DNA of 64,000 nt from SKHV01 sp963678565 (GTDB taxonomy: Bacteria; Bacteroidota; Bacteroidia; Bacteroidales; Prolixibacteraceae). Under the pieces are notes generated by a model. It worked only from the letters and a program-made list of their open reading frames with translations. It made no database searches and was not told the DNA's origin. The stretch covers positions 2,790,001-2,854,000 of the forward strand of contig OY782875.1 in NCBI GenBank assembly GCA_963678565.1, in the 5' to 3' direction. How positions within the stretch are numbered: position 1 is the stretch's first letter; every line of letters starts with the position of its first letter. A program made the position numbers and the translations under genes. Shown here piece after piece: positions 1 through 9,084 of the stretch.

Positions 1-557
1 GCCGAATGTGCTTGCTTCATACTCACACGATAAATTTGATCGACAGTTTTAAAACTAGCAGCCAACACTTTTGTATTTAAACCATAGTCGATAATATTTT
101 TTGCAATATCGCCCACTACATCAATACCGTGCGACGAGATATTATCTAAACGACTCACATAGGGCGCCACATAATCGGCTCCGGCTTTAGCTGCCACCAA
201 AGCTTGCTGTTGCGTAAAAATTGCTGTAGCCGTTATATTTAAGCCCGCATCTTTTAAAATCCGCATCGCCTTATAACCTTCGGGAGTTACTGGTATTTTT
301 ACAAAATAATTATCTCCTAAATCGAAGTAATTTTTATAAACTTTTGCTTCGTGCACAATATCGTCGGCTTTATCACTTTTCATTTGAACATGCAACATTC
401 CGGCACCAACAATTTTCTGAATTCTTTCAATTGTTTCCGAAAGTGGATTACCCGATTGTTTAAGAATAGTTGGATTGGTAGTTACTCCCTCTAATGGGAA
501 AAAATCATAGAGCTTTTCTAATGCTGAAATATCAGCCGTATCTGCCATGTAAATCAT
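1..557 (-). CDS. Fructose-6-phosphate aldolase/transaldolase family protein (3' end outside window)
   Basis: Reading leftwards from ATG at 555-557, the protein begins MIYMADTADI, matching the short transaldolase/FSA family that opens with an acidic DTA motif. A TTNPTIL segment follows, and YFVKIPVTPEG supplies the expected Schiff-base lysine. Family members cleave or form C-C bonds of sugar phosphates in the cytosol (fructose 6-phosphate aldolase or transaldolase). About 185 residues are visible and family length is about 215-220, so only the C-terminus is missing past the window edge. I cannot tell transaldolase from FSA activity from sequence alone. No operon partner is visible; it diverges from the CoA-transferase operon. 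Confidence 0.85.
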   Translation of the reverse strand, partial: MIYMADTADISALEKLYDFFPLEGVTTNPTILKQSGNPLSETIERIQKIVGAGMLHVQMKSDKADDIVHEAKVYKNYFDLGDNYFVKIPVTPEGYKAMRILKDAGLNITATAIFTQQQALVAAKAGADYVAPYVSRLDNISSHGIDVVGDIAKNIIDYGLNTKVLAASFKTVDQIYRVSMKQAHS

Positions 558-989
558 AGAGCAATATTTATTGATAATTTGCAACAAAGTTGTTCATAAT
601 AAATTAAAACAAGAGCATATCCGGACTCATTTATTTGTAGTTCATTATTATTTAATCTCAAGTAAGCCATAAAAACCATTAAACAATTTCTTAACATTAC
701 ATTTATTAATGCTTATTAAAATCCAGTCCAAATTAAGTTAAAGCATCGAAGTATCCATCAGCTTATAACACCTTGATTTACTGACACTAACCGACACAAA
801 AAGGTAAAAACAAGAAAATCTCAAACCGCTTGTACCACAACACTTTATCACATCGACTTTCTTTGATTTGTTAACTTTTTTTCAAAGTTCGATTTTTAGT
901 TAAAATAATTTAAAAGCTTTTTTTGCCCAGCCGCAGGAATGGTTATCTTTGGGCTGATTTAAATTAGCAAAATTTAAAAAACCAATTTT
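558..989. other. Divergent intergenic region, no gene seen
   Basis: This AT-rich spacer of 432 bases separates the divergent transaldolase-like gene and the CoA-transferase operon. No convincing ORF or RNA gene is visible. The right end holds a good Bacteroidota promoter, listed separately. Confidence 0.6.
922..951 (+). promoter_or_regulatory. Bacteroidota-type promoter for the CoA-transferase/mmd operon
   Basis: TTTTG at 921-925 and TATCTTTG at 944-951 match the Bacteroidota sigma-ABfr consensus (-33 TTTG, -7 TAnnTTTG) with an 18-base spacer. The site lies about 40 bases before the ATG at 990. Confidence 0.65.
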
Positions 990-2294
990 ATGAGCAATAT
1001 TAATTTTATTACGCCTGAAGAGGCAGTTAAAGTAATAAAATCAGGTGACCGTGTACATTTAAGTGGAGTTGCTGTAACACCACACATTTTAATTAGACCA
1101 ATGGTTGAAAGAGGGCGTAATGGAGAACTTTCCGACGTTAAAATTCAACATATTCATATCGAAGGTCAAGTTGATTTTGCAAATCCTGAATTTGAAGGCA
1201 TTTTTTGTTCCGAGCAATTCTTTGTTGGCGGAAACCTTCGTAAACAAACTCAAGCAGGTTATGCAGATTACATTCCTGTTTTCTTAAGCGAAACTCAAAA
1301 ATTAATTCGCCAAGGATATTTAAAGGTAAATGTTGCGATGATCATGTGTTCTACACCAGACAAACATGGGTTCGTAAGTTTAGGTACTTCGGTAGATTCA
1401 ACATTGGCAGCTATTGAAAATGCTGATATTGTAATTGCAGCAGTTAACCCTAATGTACCAAGAGCATGGGGTGATGCAATGATACCTCTTAGCTATATTG
1501 ATTATTGTGTTGAAGACGATAGTCCATTATATGCTCATGATATGGGGGAACTTTGTGAAACAGATATCCAAATTGGTAAAAATGTTGCCGAACTAGTTGA
1601 AGATGGAGCTTGTCTTCAAATGGGAATTGGTGGTATTCCGAATGCTGTTTTAGCTCAGTTAGGAAACCATAAAGATTTAGGTGTTCACACCGAAATGTTT
1701 GCTGATGGAATTCTTCCTTTGGTTGAAAAAGGAGTGGTTAACGGACGCAATAAAGCAATTGATAAAGGTAAAATGGTTGCATCATTCTTGATGGGATCAA
1801 AAAAATTATATGATTTTGTCGACGACAACCCAATGGTTGCCATGATGGACGTTGGTCACACCAATAACGTTCACATGATTCGTAAAAATCCAAAAGTAAC
1901 AGCAATTAATTCTGCATTGGCTATTGATTTAACTGGTCAGGTTTGTGCCGATTCAATTGGTATCAAACACTATTCTGGCGTTGGTGGTCAAATCGATTTT
2001 ATTCGTGGTGCTGGTCATTCAGAAGGCGGTAAGCCAATTATTGCATTGCCTTCGGTAACCGGAAAAGGTGTTTCAAAAATATCGCCCACTCTGATAGAAG
2101 GTTCTGGGGTTGTTAGTACCAGATCGAACATGCACTGGGTAGTAACAGAGTTTGGAGCCGTTAACCTTTACGGACGCACATTGCAAGACAGAGCAAAACT
2201 ATTAATCTCGATTGCTCATCCAGATCATCGAGAGTCGCTGGATAAGGCGGCATTCGAACGGTTTGGCTCTCACTATCGATTTGTAAAAAAGTAA
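990..2294 (+). CDS. Acetyl-CoA hydrolase/transferase family CoA-transferase
   Basis: This 434-residue protein has the layout of the 4-hydroxybutyrate/acetyl-CoA CoA-transferase family. The glycine-rich segment MGIGGIP is at about 211-217, and HTEMFADG contains the likely catalytic glutamate (Glu235) that forms the CoA thioester. The C-terminal part carries GVGGQIDF and GGKPIIAL segments. It leads the operon of methylmalonyl-CoA epimerase and decarboxylase, with a terminator between it and mce. A role moving CoA between propionyl- or succinyl-CoA and acetate is therefore likely, by inference from context. The exact acceptor acid cannot be read from the sequence. Confidence 0.85.
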   Translation: MSNINFITPEEAVKVIKSGDRVHLSGVAVTPHILIRPMVERGRNGELSDVKIQHIHIEGQVDFANPEFEGIFCSEQFFVGGNLRKQTQAGYADYIPVFLSETQKLIRQGYLKVNVAMIMCSTPDKHGFVSLGTSVDSTLAAIENADIVIAAVNPNVPRAWGDAMIPLSYIDYCVEDDSPLYAHDMGELCETDIQIGKNVAELVEDGACLQMGIGGIPNAVLAQLGNHKDLGVHTEMFADGILPLVEKGVVNGRNKAIDKGKMVASFLMGSKKLYDFVDDNPMVAMMDVGHTNNVHMIRKNPKVTAINSALAIDLTGQVCADSIGIKHYSGVGGQIDFIRGAGHSEGGKPIIALPSVTGKGVSKISPTLIEGSGVVSTRSNMHWVVTEFGAVNLYGRTLQDRAKLLISIAHPDHRESLDKAAFERFGSHYRFVKK

Positions 2295-2303
2295 ACATAT
2301 AGA

Positions 2304-2330
2304 AAAGCAGGAGTCATCCTGCTTTTTTTT
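2304..2330 (+). terminator. Intrinsic terminator after CoA-transferase gene
   Basis: A 9-bp perfect stem (AAAGCAGGA, 2304-2312, with TCCTGCTTT, 2317-2325) has a 4-base loop and is followed by a T run. It may attenuate rather than end transcription, because mce follows 50 bases later on the same strand. Confidence 0.75.
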
Positions 2331-2377
2331 AATTTTAAGAGATACACAAGTCTTATATTTAATCTAATTTTTTAACA

Positions 2378-2782
2378 ATGAATATCTCACATATTGAACA
2401 CATCGGCATTGCCGTAGAAAATTTAGAAGAAGCAACAGCTTATTATGAGAATGTTTTAGGTTTAAAATGTTACGCAGTTGAAGAAGTTGTTGATCAAAAA
2501 GTAAAAACTGCTTTTTTTAAAGTAGGAGATACCAAAATTGAACTCTTAGAATCAACCGATCCAGAAGGACCAATTGGTAAATTCATTTCAAAAAAAGGAC
2601 CAGGGATTCATCACCTTGCATTTGCAACAGACGATGTAAATGCTTCTTTAAAAGAAATAGAAGAAAAAGGAGTGAAAACTATCGACAAAGTAGCTCGTAA
2701 AGGAGCCGAAGGATTAAATATTGGTTTCCTTCATCCTAAATCTACTTTAGGAGTTCTTACTGAAATTTGTGGCGAAAAGTAA
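2378..2782 (+). CDS. mce: Methylmalonyl-CoA epimerase
   Basis: This 134-residue single-chain VOC-fold protein interconverts (2R)- and (2S)-methylmalonyl-CoA. It begins with the family's IEHIGIAV strand. Likely metal ligands are His8, a glutamate near 55, His78/79 (GIHHLAF) and Glu129 (LTEICG), at the usual spacing. It lies 38 bases before mmdA, so it feeds the decarboxylase with the S-epimer. Length and motifs are normal and the call is firm. Confidence 0.95.
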   Translation: MNISHIEHIGIAVENLEEATAYYENVLGLKCYAVEEVVDQKVKTAFFKVGDTKIELLESTDPEGPIGKFISKKGPGIHHLAFATDDVNASLKEIEEKGVKTIDKVARKGAEGLNIGFLHPKSTLGVLTEICGEK

Positions 2783-2819
2783 TTATTACCATTAATCTAT
2801 ACCAAATATCTTTCAACTG

Positions 2820-4379
2820 ATGAGTAATCAAGATAAAATAAAAAAATTAATTGACCTTCGCACTGAGGCTAAATTAGGCGGAGGACAAGCAAGAATCGAC
2901 AAGCAACACGCTCAGGGTAAAATGACTGCCCGTGAAAGAATTGACATGTTACTTGACGATGGAAGTTTTGAAGAATTGGACATGTTTGTGACCCACAGAT
3001 GTACCAACTTCGGAATGGAAAAGAAAAAGTTTATCGGTGATGGAATTGTTACCGGACACGGAACAATCGATGGTCGTATCGTTTACGTTTTTGCACAAGA
3101 TTTCACCGTACTTGGTGGATCTCTTTCACAAACCATGTCTGAAAAGATTTGTAAAGTGATGGATCTTGCAATGAAAGTTGGAGCACCTTGTATTGGATTA
3201 AACGATTCAGGTGGTGCGCGTATTCAAGAAGGTGTTACCGCTTTGGCTGGTTATGCCGAAATTTTCCAACGCAACATTATGGCATCGGGGGTGATTCCTC
3301 AAATTTCTGCAATTTTCGGTCCTTGTGCCGGAGGTGCTGTTTACTCTCCTGCCCTTACCGACTTTGTGATGATGACCGAAGGAACTTCAAACATGTTCTT
3401 AACTGGTCCTAAAGTTGTTAAAACAGTAACAGGTGAAGATATTACCGTTGAAGATTTAGGTGGAGCCGATGTTCACGCATCTAAATCGGGGGTATCGCAC
3501 TTCAAAGTTGAAAACGAAGAAGAAGGTTTGTTATTAATTAGAAAACTAATTAGTTACTTACCACAAAATAATTTAGAAGAAGCTCCGGTTGTTGAGTGTA
3601 ACGATCCAATCGATCGTTTGGAGAATTCATTAAATGATTTAGTTCCAGAAGCACCCAACTTACCTTACGACGTTAAAGACGTAATTGAGCTAATTGTTGA
3701 CGAAGGCGAATTTTTAGAAATCCACAGAAACTATGCTAAAAACTTAGTAGTTGGTTTCGCACGGATGGATGGAATGAGCATTGGGATTGTTGCCAATCAA
3801 CCAAGTTACTTAGCCGGTGTACTTGATGTTTCAGCATCGAAAAAAGGAGCACGCTTTGTACGTTTCTGCGATGCTTTCAATATTCCAATCTTAACCTTAG
3901 TTGATGTTCCAGGATTCTTACCAGGATCGGGTCAGGAATATGCAGGTGTAATTAACGAAGGTGCTAAATTACTGTTTGCCTATGGTGAAGCTACTGTGCC
4001 AAAAGTTACTGTTACTTTACGTAAATCATACGGTGGTGCACACATTGTAATGAGCTGCAAGCAATTACGTGGCGATTTAAACTACTCATGGCCAAATGCA
4101 GAGATTGCGGTAATGGGTGCTCAAGGTGCTTTAGAAGTGCTAGAAGGAAGAAATATTGCTAAGATCGAAGACGAAGCAGAAAAGCAAAAGTATATTGATA
4201 AAGTGAATTCTGAATATGAAGAGAAATTCTCTAATCCTTATATGGCTGCATCTTACGGATTCATTGATGATGTAATTGAACCTAGAAATACTCGTTTTAG
4301 AGTAATACGTGCTTTCCAAAGTTTACAAACCAAGCGTTTGTCGAACCCAATGAAAAAACACAGTAACATTCCATTATAA
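2820..4379 (+). CDS. mmdA: Methylmalonyl-CoA decarboxylase alpha subunit (carboxyltransferase)
   Basis: This 519-residue acyl-CoA carboxyltransferase transfers the carboxyl group from methylmalonyl-CoA to the biotin of the carrier subunit, yielding propionyl-CoA. It has the two crotonase-like halves of the family. The N half carries GLNDSGGARIQEG and FGPCAGGAVYSPAL (oxyanion-hole glycines); the C half carries VDVPGFLPGSGQEY and RKSYGGAHIVM. Alone it resembles a propionyl-CoA carboxylase beta chain. The downstream oadG, biotin-carrier and membrane beta subunits identify the sodium-pumping decarboxylase complex instead. Confidence 0.95.
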   Translation: MSNQDKIKKLIDLRTEAKLGGGQARIDKQHAQGKMTARERIDMLLDDGSFEELDMFVTHRCTNFGMEKKKFIGDGIVTGHGTIDGRIVYVFAQDFTVLGGSLSQTMSEKICKVMDLAMKVGAPCIGLNDSGGARIQEGVTALAGYAEIFQRNIMASGVIPQISAIFGPCAGGAVYSPALTDFVMMTEGTSNMFLTGPKVVKTVTGEDITVEDLGGADVHASKSGVSHFKVENEEEGLLLIRKLISYLPQNNLEEAPVVECNDPIDRLENSLNDLVPEAPNLPYDVKDVIELIVDEGEFLEIHRNYAKNLVVGFARMDGMSIGIVANQPSYLAGVLDVSASKKGARFVRFCDAFNIPILTLVDVPGFLPGSGQEYAGVINEGAKLLFAYGEATVPKVTVTLRKSYGGAHIVMSCKQLRGDLNYSWPNAEIAVMGAQGALEVLEGRNIAKIEDEAEKQKYIDKVNSEYEEKFSNPYMAASYGFIDDVIEPRNTRFRVIRAFQSLQTKRLSNPMKKHSNIPL

Positions 4380-4390
4380 TCCAGAAAATT

Positions 4391-4744
4391 ATGACACTAT
4401 TATTTGTTGATCAAAGTACTTGGATAATCACAGTTGTAGGCTGGGGAATTGTTTTTATTGCTTTGGTACTCCTTATTTTCATTTTCAATATGGTTCCAAA
4501 AATCCTGAAAATAAATTTCAAGAGTACTAACAAAAAGGATAAAAAAATAAGCGTTGAAAATGCAGATTCTGAAAAATACCTTTCGGGGGATGAAACTGCA
4601 GCAATTGCAATGGCTTTGCACATGTTCTTCAACGAACAACATGATGAAGAAAGTAACGTGATTACAATCAAAAGAATTCAGAAGCGTTATTCTCCGTGGA
4701 GTTCAAAAATTTATGGATTAAGAAACGTTGGAAAAGGTTATTAA
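4391..4744 (+). CDS. OadG-like gamma/delta subunit of the Na+-pumping decarboxylase
   Basis: This 117-residue protein has one N-terminal membrane helix (about 10-36) and a short polar tail, the usual shape of OadG/MmdD subunits that hold the decarboxylase complex together. It sits 11 bases after mmdA and 12 bases before the biotin carrier gene. Sequence conservation in this family is low, so the call rests mainly on size, topology and position. The C-terminus (RYSPWSSKIYGLRN) is a conserved-looking basic end. Confidence 0.8.
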   Translation: MTLLFVDQSTWIITVVGWGIVFIALVLLIFIFNMVPKILKINFKSTNKKDKKISVENADSEKYLSGDETAAIAMALHMFFNEQHDEESNVITIKRIQKRYSPWSSKIYGLRNVGKGY

Positions 4745-4756
4745 ACATTAGAAACA

Positions 4757-5176
4757 ATGAAAAAATATAAATTTACCATAAAAGGCACCGACTACAATGT
4801 ACACATTAAAAACATTGAAGGACAGGATGCTACCATTGAGGTAAACGGAACAGAATATAATGTTCAATTACATCAAGAAGTTAAACAAAGCAAAACACCG
4901 AAATTAGTGCGTAAACCGGTTGTTAAAAAACCAGGAGAAGGTACTATTCAAAAAGTTGCAGCTTCGGGCATTAAAGTAACTGCCCCACTACCGGGTAACG
5001 TTTTTAAAATATTAGTAAGCGTTGGCGATGAAGTAAAAAAAGGTGACAACCTAATGATTCTTGAAGCCATGAAAATGGAAAATAATGTATTAGCAGAAAA
5101 AGATGGCGTAATAAAAACCATCAAGCCAAGTGAAGGCGATGCTGTTTTACAAGGTGACGTATTAATTGAAATGTAA
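4757..5176 (+). CDS. mmdC: Biotin carboxyl carrier subunit of methylmalonyl-CoA decarboxylase
   Basis: The protein is 139 residues. The C-terminal 70 form a biotinyl domain with EAMKMEN; Lys106 is the biotinylation site. A basic, lysine- and proline-containing linker (about 40-65) joins it to an N-terminal segment seen in OadA-type carriers. It shuttles the carboxyl group from MmdA to the membrane subunit MmdB, whose gene starts 2 bases after this stop. Confidence 0.93.
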   Translation: MKKYKFTIKGTDYNVHIKNIEGQDATIEVNGTEYNVQLHQEVKQSKTPKLVRKPVVKKPGEGTIQKVAASGIKVTAPLPGNVFKILVSVGDEVKKGDNLMILEAMKMENNVLAEKDGVIKTIKPSEGDAVLQGDVLIEM

Positions 5177-5178
5177 TT

Positions 5179-6471
5179 ATGATTAATAAAGACAAATACA
5201 GAAAAAGTCTCATCGCATTTGTAGCTATCGCTATTTTGCTAACACTTCAATCTGTTTTCGGATGGATGGATGCTTGGGCGCAAACTGGTGACATTGCTCT
5301 AGGCAGTGCAGCAGGCGATGCAGGATTTATGGCGAAAGCATTCGAAGGTTTGCAATCATTTTGGCAATTTACAGGATTTGCCAATTTTGATATTCGCAAC
5401 CTTGTAATGATTGCAGTAGGTGGATTCTTCATCTTTCTTGCAATTAAATACGACTACGAACCGTTACTTCTAGTTCCGATTGGAACAGGTATTTTATTAG
5501 GAAATATTCCATTCCTTGCAGGCTATAAAATTGGTATTTACGAAGAAGGATCAGTTTTAAGTTATTTATACTTTGGAGTAAAACAAGGGATCTACCCTCC
5601 ATTAATTTTCTTGGGGATTGGTGCCATGACTGACTTCTCTTCATTAATTTCTAATCCGAAGTTAATGATTCTAGGAGCTGCTGCACAAATTGGTATTTTT
5701 GCAACTTTCTTTGGTGCTTCGGCTCTAGGATTCTCAGCTGCTGAAGCTGGTGCAATTGGTATCATTGGTGGAGCAGATGGCCCTACTGCGATCTTCTTAT
5801 CTTCTAAATTAGCGCCACATTTAATGGGAGCAATTGCAATTGCAGCCTACTCCTATATGGCATTGGTTCCGGTAATTCAACCGCCTATTATGCGATTAAT
5901 TATCCCGAAAAAAGAACGCACCATTAAAATGAAACCACCTCGTGCGGTTTCTAAAACGGAGAAAATCTTATTCCCAATTATTGGTTTATTGTTAACAACT
6001 TTCATTTCGCCTTCGGCGCTTCCACTATTGGGTATGTTGTTCTTTGGTAACTTGTTGAAAGAGTCCACTGTAACCGAAAGATTGGCCGATACTGCAAGAA
6101 ATTCATTGATTAATATTATTACAATATTATTAGGTGTAACAGTTGGTGCATCTACTCAAGCCGACTATTTCTTGACCGTTGATTCCTTGAAAATATTTGG
6201 TTTAGGTGCCCTATCATTTATGGTTGCCACCGCTGGTGGATTGTTATTTGCTCGATTGATGAATGTATTCTTGAAAGGCGATAATAAAATTAATCCTTTA
6301 ATCGGAGCTGCTGGTGTTTCTGCAGTGCCCGATAGTGCTCGTGTTGTACAAACCGAAGGTTTAAAATCCGATCCGAACAACCACTTGCTGATGCATGCCA
6401 TGGCACCAAATGTTTCTGGTGTAATTGGTTCAGCTGTTGGAGCAGGTATCTTATTGAGTTTCTTAATGTAA
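5179..6471 (+). CDS. mmdB: Sodium-pumping methylmalonyl-CoA decarboxylase beta subunit
   Basis: This 430-residue polytopic membrane protein is of the OadB/MmdB/GcdB family. It decarboxylates carboxybiotin and couples this to Na+ export. GGADGPTAIF, at about 197-206, is the family hallmark holding the Na+/proton-relay aspartate. The region before residue 75 has an extra hydrophobic segment and linker. The protein ends the operon and a strong terminator follows. The set mce-mmdA-oadG-mmdC-mmdB is complete for a propionate-forming energy pump. Confidence 0.95.
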   Translation: MINKDKYRKSLIAFVAIAILLTLQSVFGWMDAWAQTGDIALGSAAGDAGFMAKAFEGLQSFWQFTGFANFDIRNLVMIAVGGFFIFLAIKYDYEPLLLVPIGTGILLGNIPFLAGYKIGIYEEGSVLSYLYFGVKQGIYPPLIFLGIGAMTDFSSLISNPKLMILGAAAQIGIFATFFGASALGFSAAEAGAIGIIGGADGPTAIFLSSKLAPHLMGAIAIAAYSYMALVPVIQPPIMRLIIPKKERTIKMKPPRAVSKTEKILFPIIGLLLTTFISPSALPLLGMLFFGNLLKESTVTERLADTARNSLINIITILLGVTVGASTQADYFLTVDSLKIFGLGALSFMVATAGGLLFARLMNVFLKGDNKINPLIGAAGVSAVPDSARVVQTEGLKSDPNNHLLMHAMAPNVSGVIGSAVGAGILLSFLM

Positions 6472-6490
6472 GAAATACAACCCTTCATAA

Positions 6491-6529
6491 AAAAAAGCGA
6501 ATATTTTGTAAAGAATATTCGCTTTTTTT
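6491..6529 (+). terminator. Terminator of the mmd operon
   Basis: A long stem (AAAAAAGCGAATATT with AATATTCGCTTTTTTT) around an 8-base loop ends in a T run directly after mmdB. Confidence 0.9.
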
Positions 6530-6629
6530 ATTCATTTAAATGAACTTAGATACCTTGAAAAGGTAATTCAATTAAAAATGATCTTAATTGAAATTTTGTA
6601 TATTTAAATCATAATAGAAACTGAAAATC

Positions 6630-7310
6630 ATGAAAAAGAAAATAAACCTATTTCTAATTTGTTCAATACTTTCTTTGGCTGGTTTTAGTCAGGTAAATAC
6701 CTCGTTTACTGGTGGAATGAACCTTTGGAGCATTAACCATGATTATGAATATGTTTCTCACCCGATGACTCCGGGTTACCAATTGGGATTTCTTGTTGAT
6801 TTTCCGATACAAAATCAAAGTTTCTCGTCAGGATTGGAATTTCGTTTGGCTTCTAAAACCGAAAGATATACAGATAAAACTGCTGGGACCAATGCAATCG
6901 CATCGATTTATGAAAATGTCATTTATAATTCCTACACAAGCAAGCCGCATGTTCAAGTTGGAATTCCATTGCTATACAACTTTTCTCTTTTTCAGCTTTC
7001 AAATAGCTTAGGCGTAGAATACAATTTGTTTCAATACAATACCGGATTAAGCAATTTGAGTAAAACACATCATACTTTGGGATTTCGATTAGAAACTGGA
7101 ATTCAGATATCTAAACACCTTGCATTAAAAGCCGGGTTCTATCAAAGTGTGTTTTCAACCATGGAATTAGATGTAATTGTTCCGGAACTCAATTTAAATT
7201 CAAGCTTAAAATCGAGCGCACAGCGTTTGTATTTGACTTTGGTCTATTCAATAAAACCAAAGAAAACACCTGAACTGTTCAAAGTAAAGTACAGAAGTAA
7301 AACCGATTAA
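6630..7310 (+). CDS. Outer-membrane beta-barrel protein (PorT-like fold), unknown role
   Basis: The 226-residue protein has a signal peptide (MKKKINLFLICSILSLAGFSQ). Alternating hydrophobic/aromatic strands follow, such as FSSGLEFRLA and LGFRLETGIQISKHLALKAGFYQSVF-like segments. These are typical of the small outer-membrane barrels common in Bacteroidota. No enzymatic motif is seen. It overlaps the 3' end of convergent nadK by 4 bases. Specific function unknown. Confidence 0.7.
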   Translation: MKKKINLFLICSILSLAGFSQVNTSFTGGMNLWSINHDYEYVSHPMTPGYQLGFLVDFPIQNQSFSSGLEFRLASKTERYTDKTAGTNAIASIYENVIYNSYTSKPHVQVGIPLLYNFSLFQLSNSLGVEYNLFQYNTGLSNLSKTHHTLGFRLETGIQISKHLALKAGFYQSVFSTMELDVIVPELNLNSSLKSSAQRLYLTLVYSIKPKKTPELFKVKYRSKTD

Positions 7311-8185
7311 TTTCGGCGATCCGCTGCCCACATTAGTTTGTTCCGCAAAGTAGCATAAAAGTTCTGATCATTCAATTTTACGACTTTTACTTTTTTGGTA
7401 TCAACTCTCACGCGAAGCGGTACGTTAAAGTCAAGCGGAATTGAACGGTGATCAATAGATACTAAATACTGACTTCCACGCCCTTCTACATTTAATTCAA
7501 TTTCAACCGAATCGGGAAATATTACAGGACGAACCGTTAAATTGTGTGGCGCAATTGGCGTAATTAAAACGCCTTGCAATTCAGGAGAAATAATCGGGCC
7601 ACCCACGCTCAAGGAATACGCTGTTGAACCTGTTGGTGTACTAACAATTAATCCATCGGCCCAATAATTTGCAAGAAACACTCCATCGATCGAAGTCGAG
7701 ATTTTGATCATCGACGAATTGTCTAGTTTATGTACAGTTAACTCGTTTACTGCATAATTAAAATGCGTAAACAAATCGTCGGGACTGATCATTTTTAAAA
7801 GCGATCGCTCTTGAATATGATACTTTCCTTGAATGAAAGCACTAAGCGCATCTTCAATACTTTCACTGTTGATATCGGCCAAAAACCCTAATCGACCAGT
7901 ATTTATTCCTGCCAATGGAATATTGTGTTTGTAAACGCACGAAACAGCATCCAGAAAAGTTCCATCGCCACCAATCGAGAGCATTAAATCAGTATCGCTA
8001 TCAATTGTATCGACACTAAATACGCAGCAGTTCTTAGGTTTATAATTGAAGTTATCCTCAATTTCATGTAACAACTCCTTTTTCAACAACAATTGAATTT
8101 GATGCTGCGCAAAGAATTTTTCTAATCGTTTATAGATTTCTAAATGAGATTGGTCGATATAATTACTAAAAACTGCGATTTTCAT
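7307..8185 (-). CDS. nadK: NAD kinase
   Basis: This 292-residue protein phosphorylates NAD to NADP in the cytosol. It carries the hallmark GGDGT (residues 72-76), INTGRLGFL (about 94-102), an asparagine/glutamate element (AVNELTVHK) and the glycine-rich TPTGSTAYSLSVGGPI loop. Length and motif order are normal. It is convergent with the barrel gene and 72 bases downstream of the CBS gene on the same strand. Confidence 0.96.
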   Translation of the reverse strand: MKIAVFSNYIDQSHLEIYKRLEKFFAQHQIQLLLKKELLHEIEDNFNYKPKNCCVFSVDTIDSDTDLMLSIGGDGTFLDAVSCVYKHNIPLAGINTGRLGFLADINSESIEDALSAFIQGKYHIQERSLLKMISPDDLFTHFNYAVNELTVHKLDNSSMIKISTSIDGVFLANYWADGLIVSTPTGSTAYSLSVGGPIISPELQGVLITPIAPHNLTVRPVIFPDSVEIELNVEGRGSQYLVSIDHRSIPLDFNVPLRVRVDTKKVKVVKLNDQNFYATLRNKLMWAADRRN

Positions 8186-8257
8186 ATAACGAAACTAAGA
8201 TTTAAATTGCAGACTTCAATTATAAGCTTTAAAATATTATTGAACTGCGATTTTGTG

Positions 8258-8923
8258 TTAAATACTTAGGTACTTCATAAACTGCTCATAACGACTATGG
8301 TAAACATCGTTTAGTTTCGAATCGTCCATAAATACTCCAACAATACTATATTCATATCGTACAAAAGTTTCAATTACCGACGAAATATCGCTTGCATTCA
8401 GCTTAAGTGTCACTTCCAGCTTATTGGAATCCACGTTATGGAATGTATAAAGACTCATAATTTTAATATCGTTCGACTCCACCAATTGCGAAATTTGCGA
8501 AAGCGAATAATCGTTAATGGCAACCTCTAAAACCAATACTGCTCCTAAATCATTAACTGAAAAATAATCGCATAACTTTTCTTGTAAATGTGAAATTTTA
8601 ATGGCTCCAAGATAATTTCGATCAGCTTTTAAAACAGGAACAACTGATAGGTCAAATTGTCGAGCCATTTGAATTACTTCAAAAACATGTCGGTTTTCAA
8701 AAACAAATTTATCGGCCAATGCAACTTCTCGATCATCTAGGCAACAACTATCTAAATTAAGGTCGTAAATCACTGTATCTGAAATCAAACCAATATAATC
8801 ACCTTCTTCCACTATAGGCAAATGAGCCACTTTAAAGTTCTCCATAATATCAAGAACTTTGTTTCCAGCATCATTACAATTAATGGTTGGCAAATTAGTA
8901 TCGATGTAATTTCGTGCAATCAT
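8258..8923 (-). CDS. CBS-domain pair protein
   Basis: The 221-residue cytosolic protein begins with two CBS motifs (about 1-125; ...VAHLPIVEEGDYIGLISD... and LSVVPVLKADRNYLGAIK). An ACT-like C-terminal half follows (LVLEVAINDYSLSQISQLVESNDIKI), resembling the AcuB arrangement. Such proteins sense adenine nucleotides. It is co-directional with nadK 72 bases downstream and may be cotranscribed. The ligand and target are not evident. Confidence 0.8.
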   Translation of the reverse strand: MIARNYIDTNLPTINCNDAGNKVLDIMENFKVAHLPIVEEGDYIGLISDTVIYDLNLDSCCLDDREVALADKFVFENRHVFEVIQMARQFDLSVVPVLKADRNYLGAIKISHLQEKLCDYFSVNDLGAVLVLEVAINDYSLSQISQLVESNDIKIMSLYTFHNVDSNKLEVTLKLNASDISSVIETFVRYEYSIVGVFMDDSKLNDVYHSRYEQFMKYLSI

Positions 8924-9084
8924 TCTTTTTCTAAGTTAACTTATAACACCCTGAATTTAAACTCTTAAACCAATTACTTTTCGAATTAATACTACAAAAA
9001 CAAAAAAAGCTCTTTAGAACTGTTCTTTATAAACAGACATTTAATCGGTAGAAAAGTTGTAAATTGCGCCAAAATATTTTTTAA

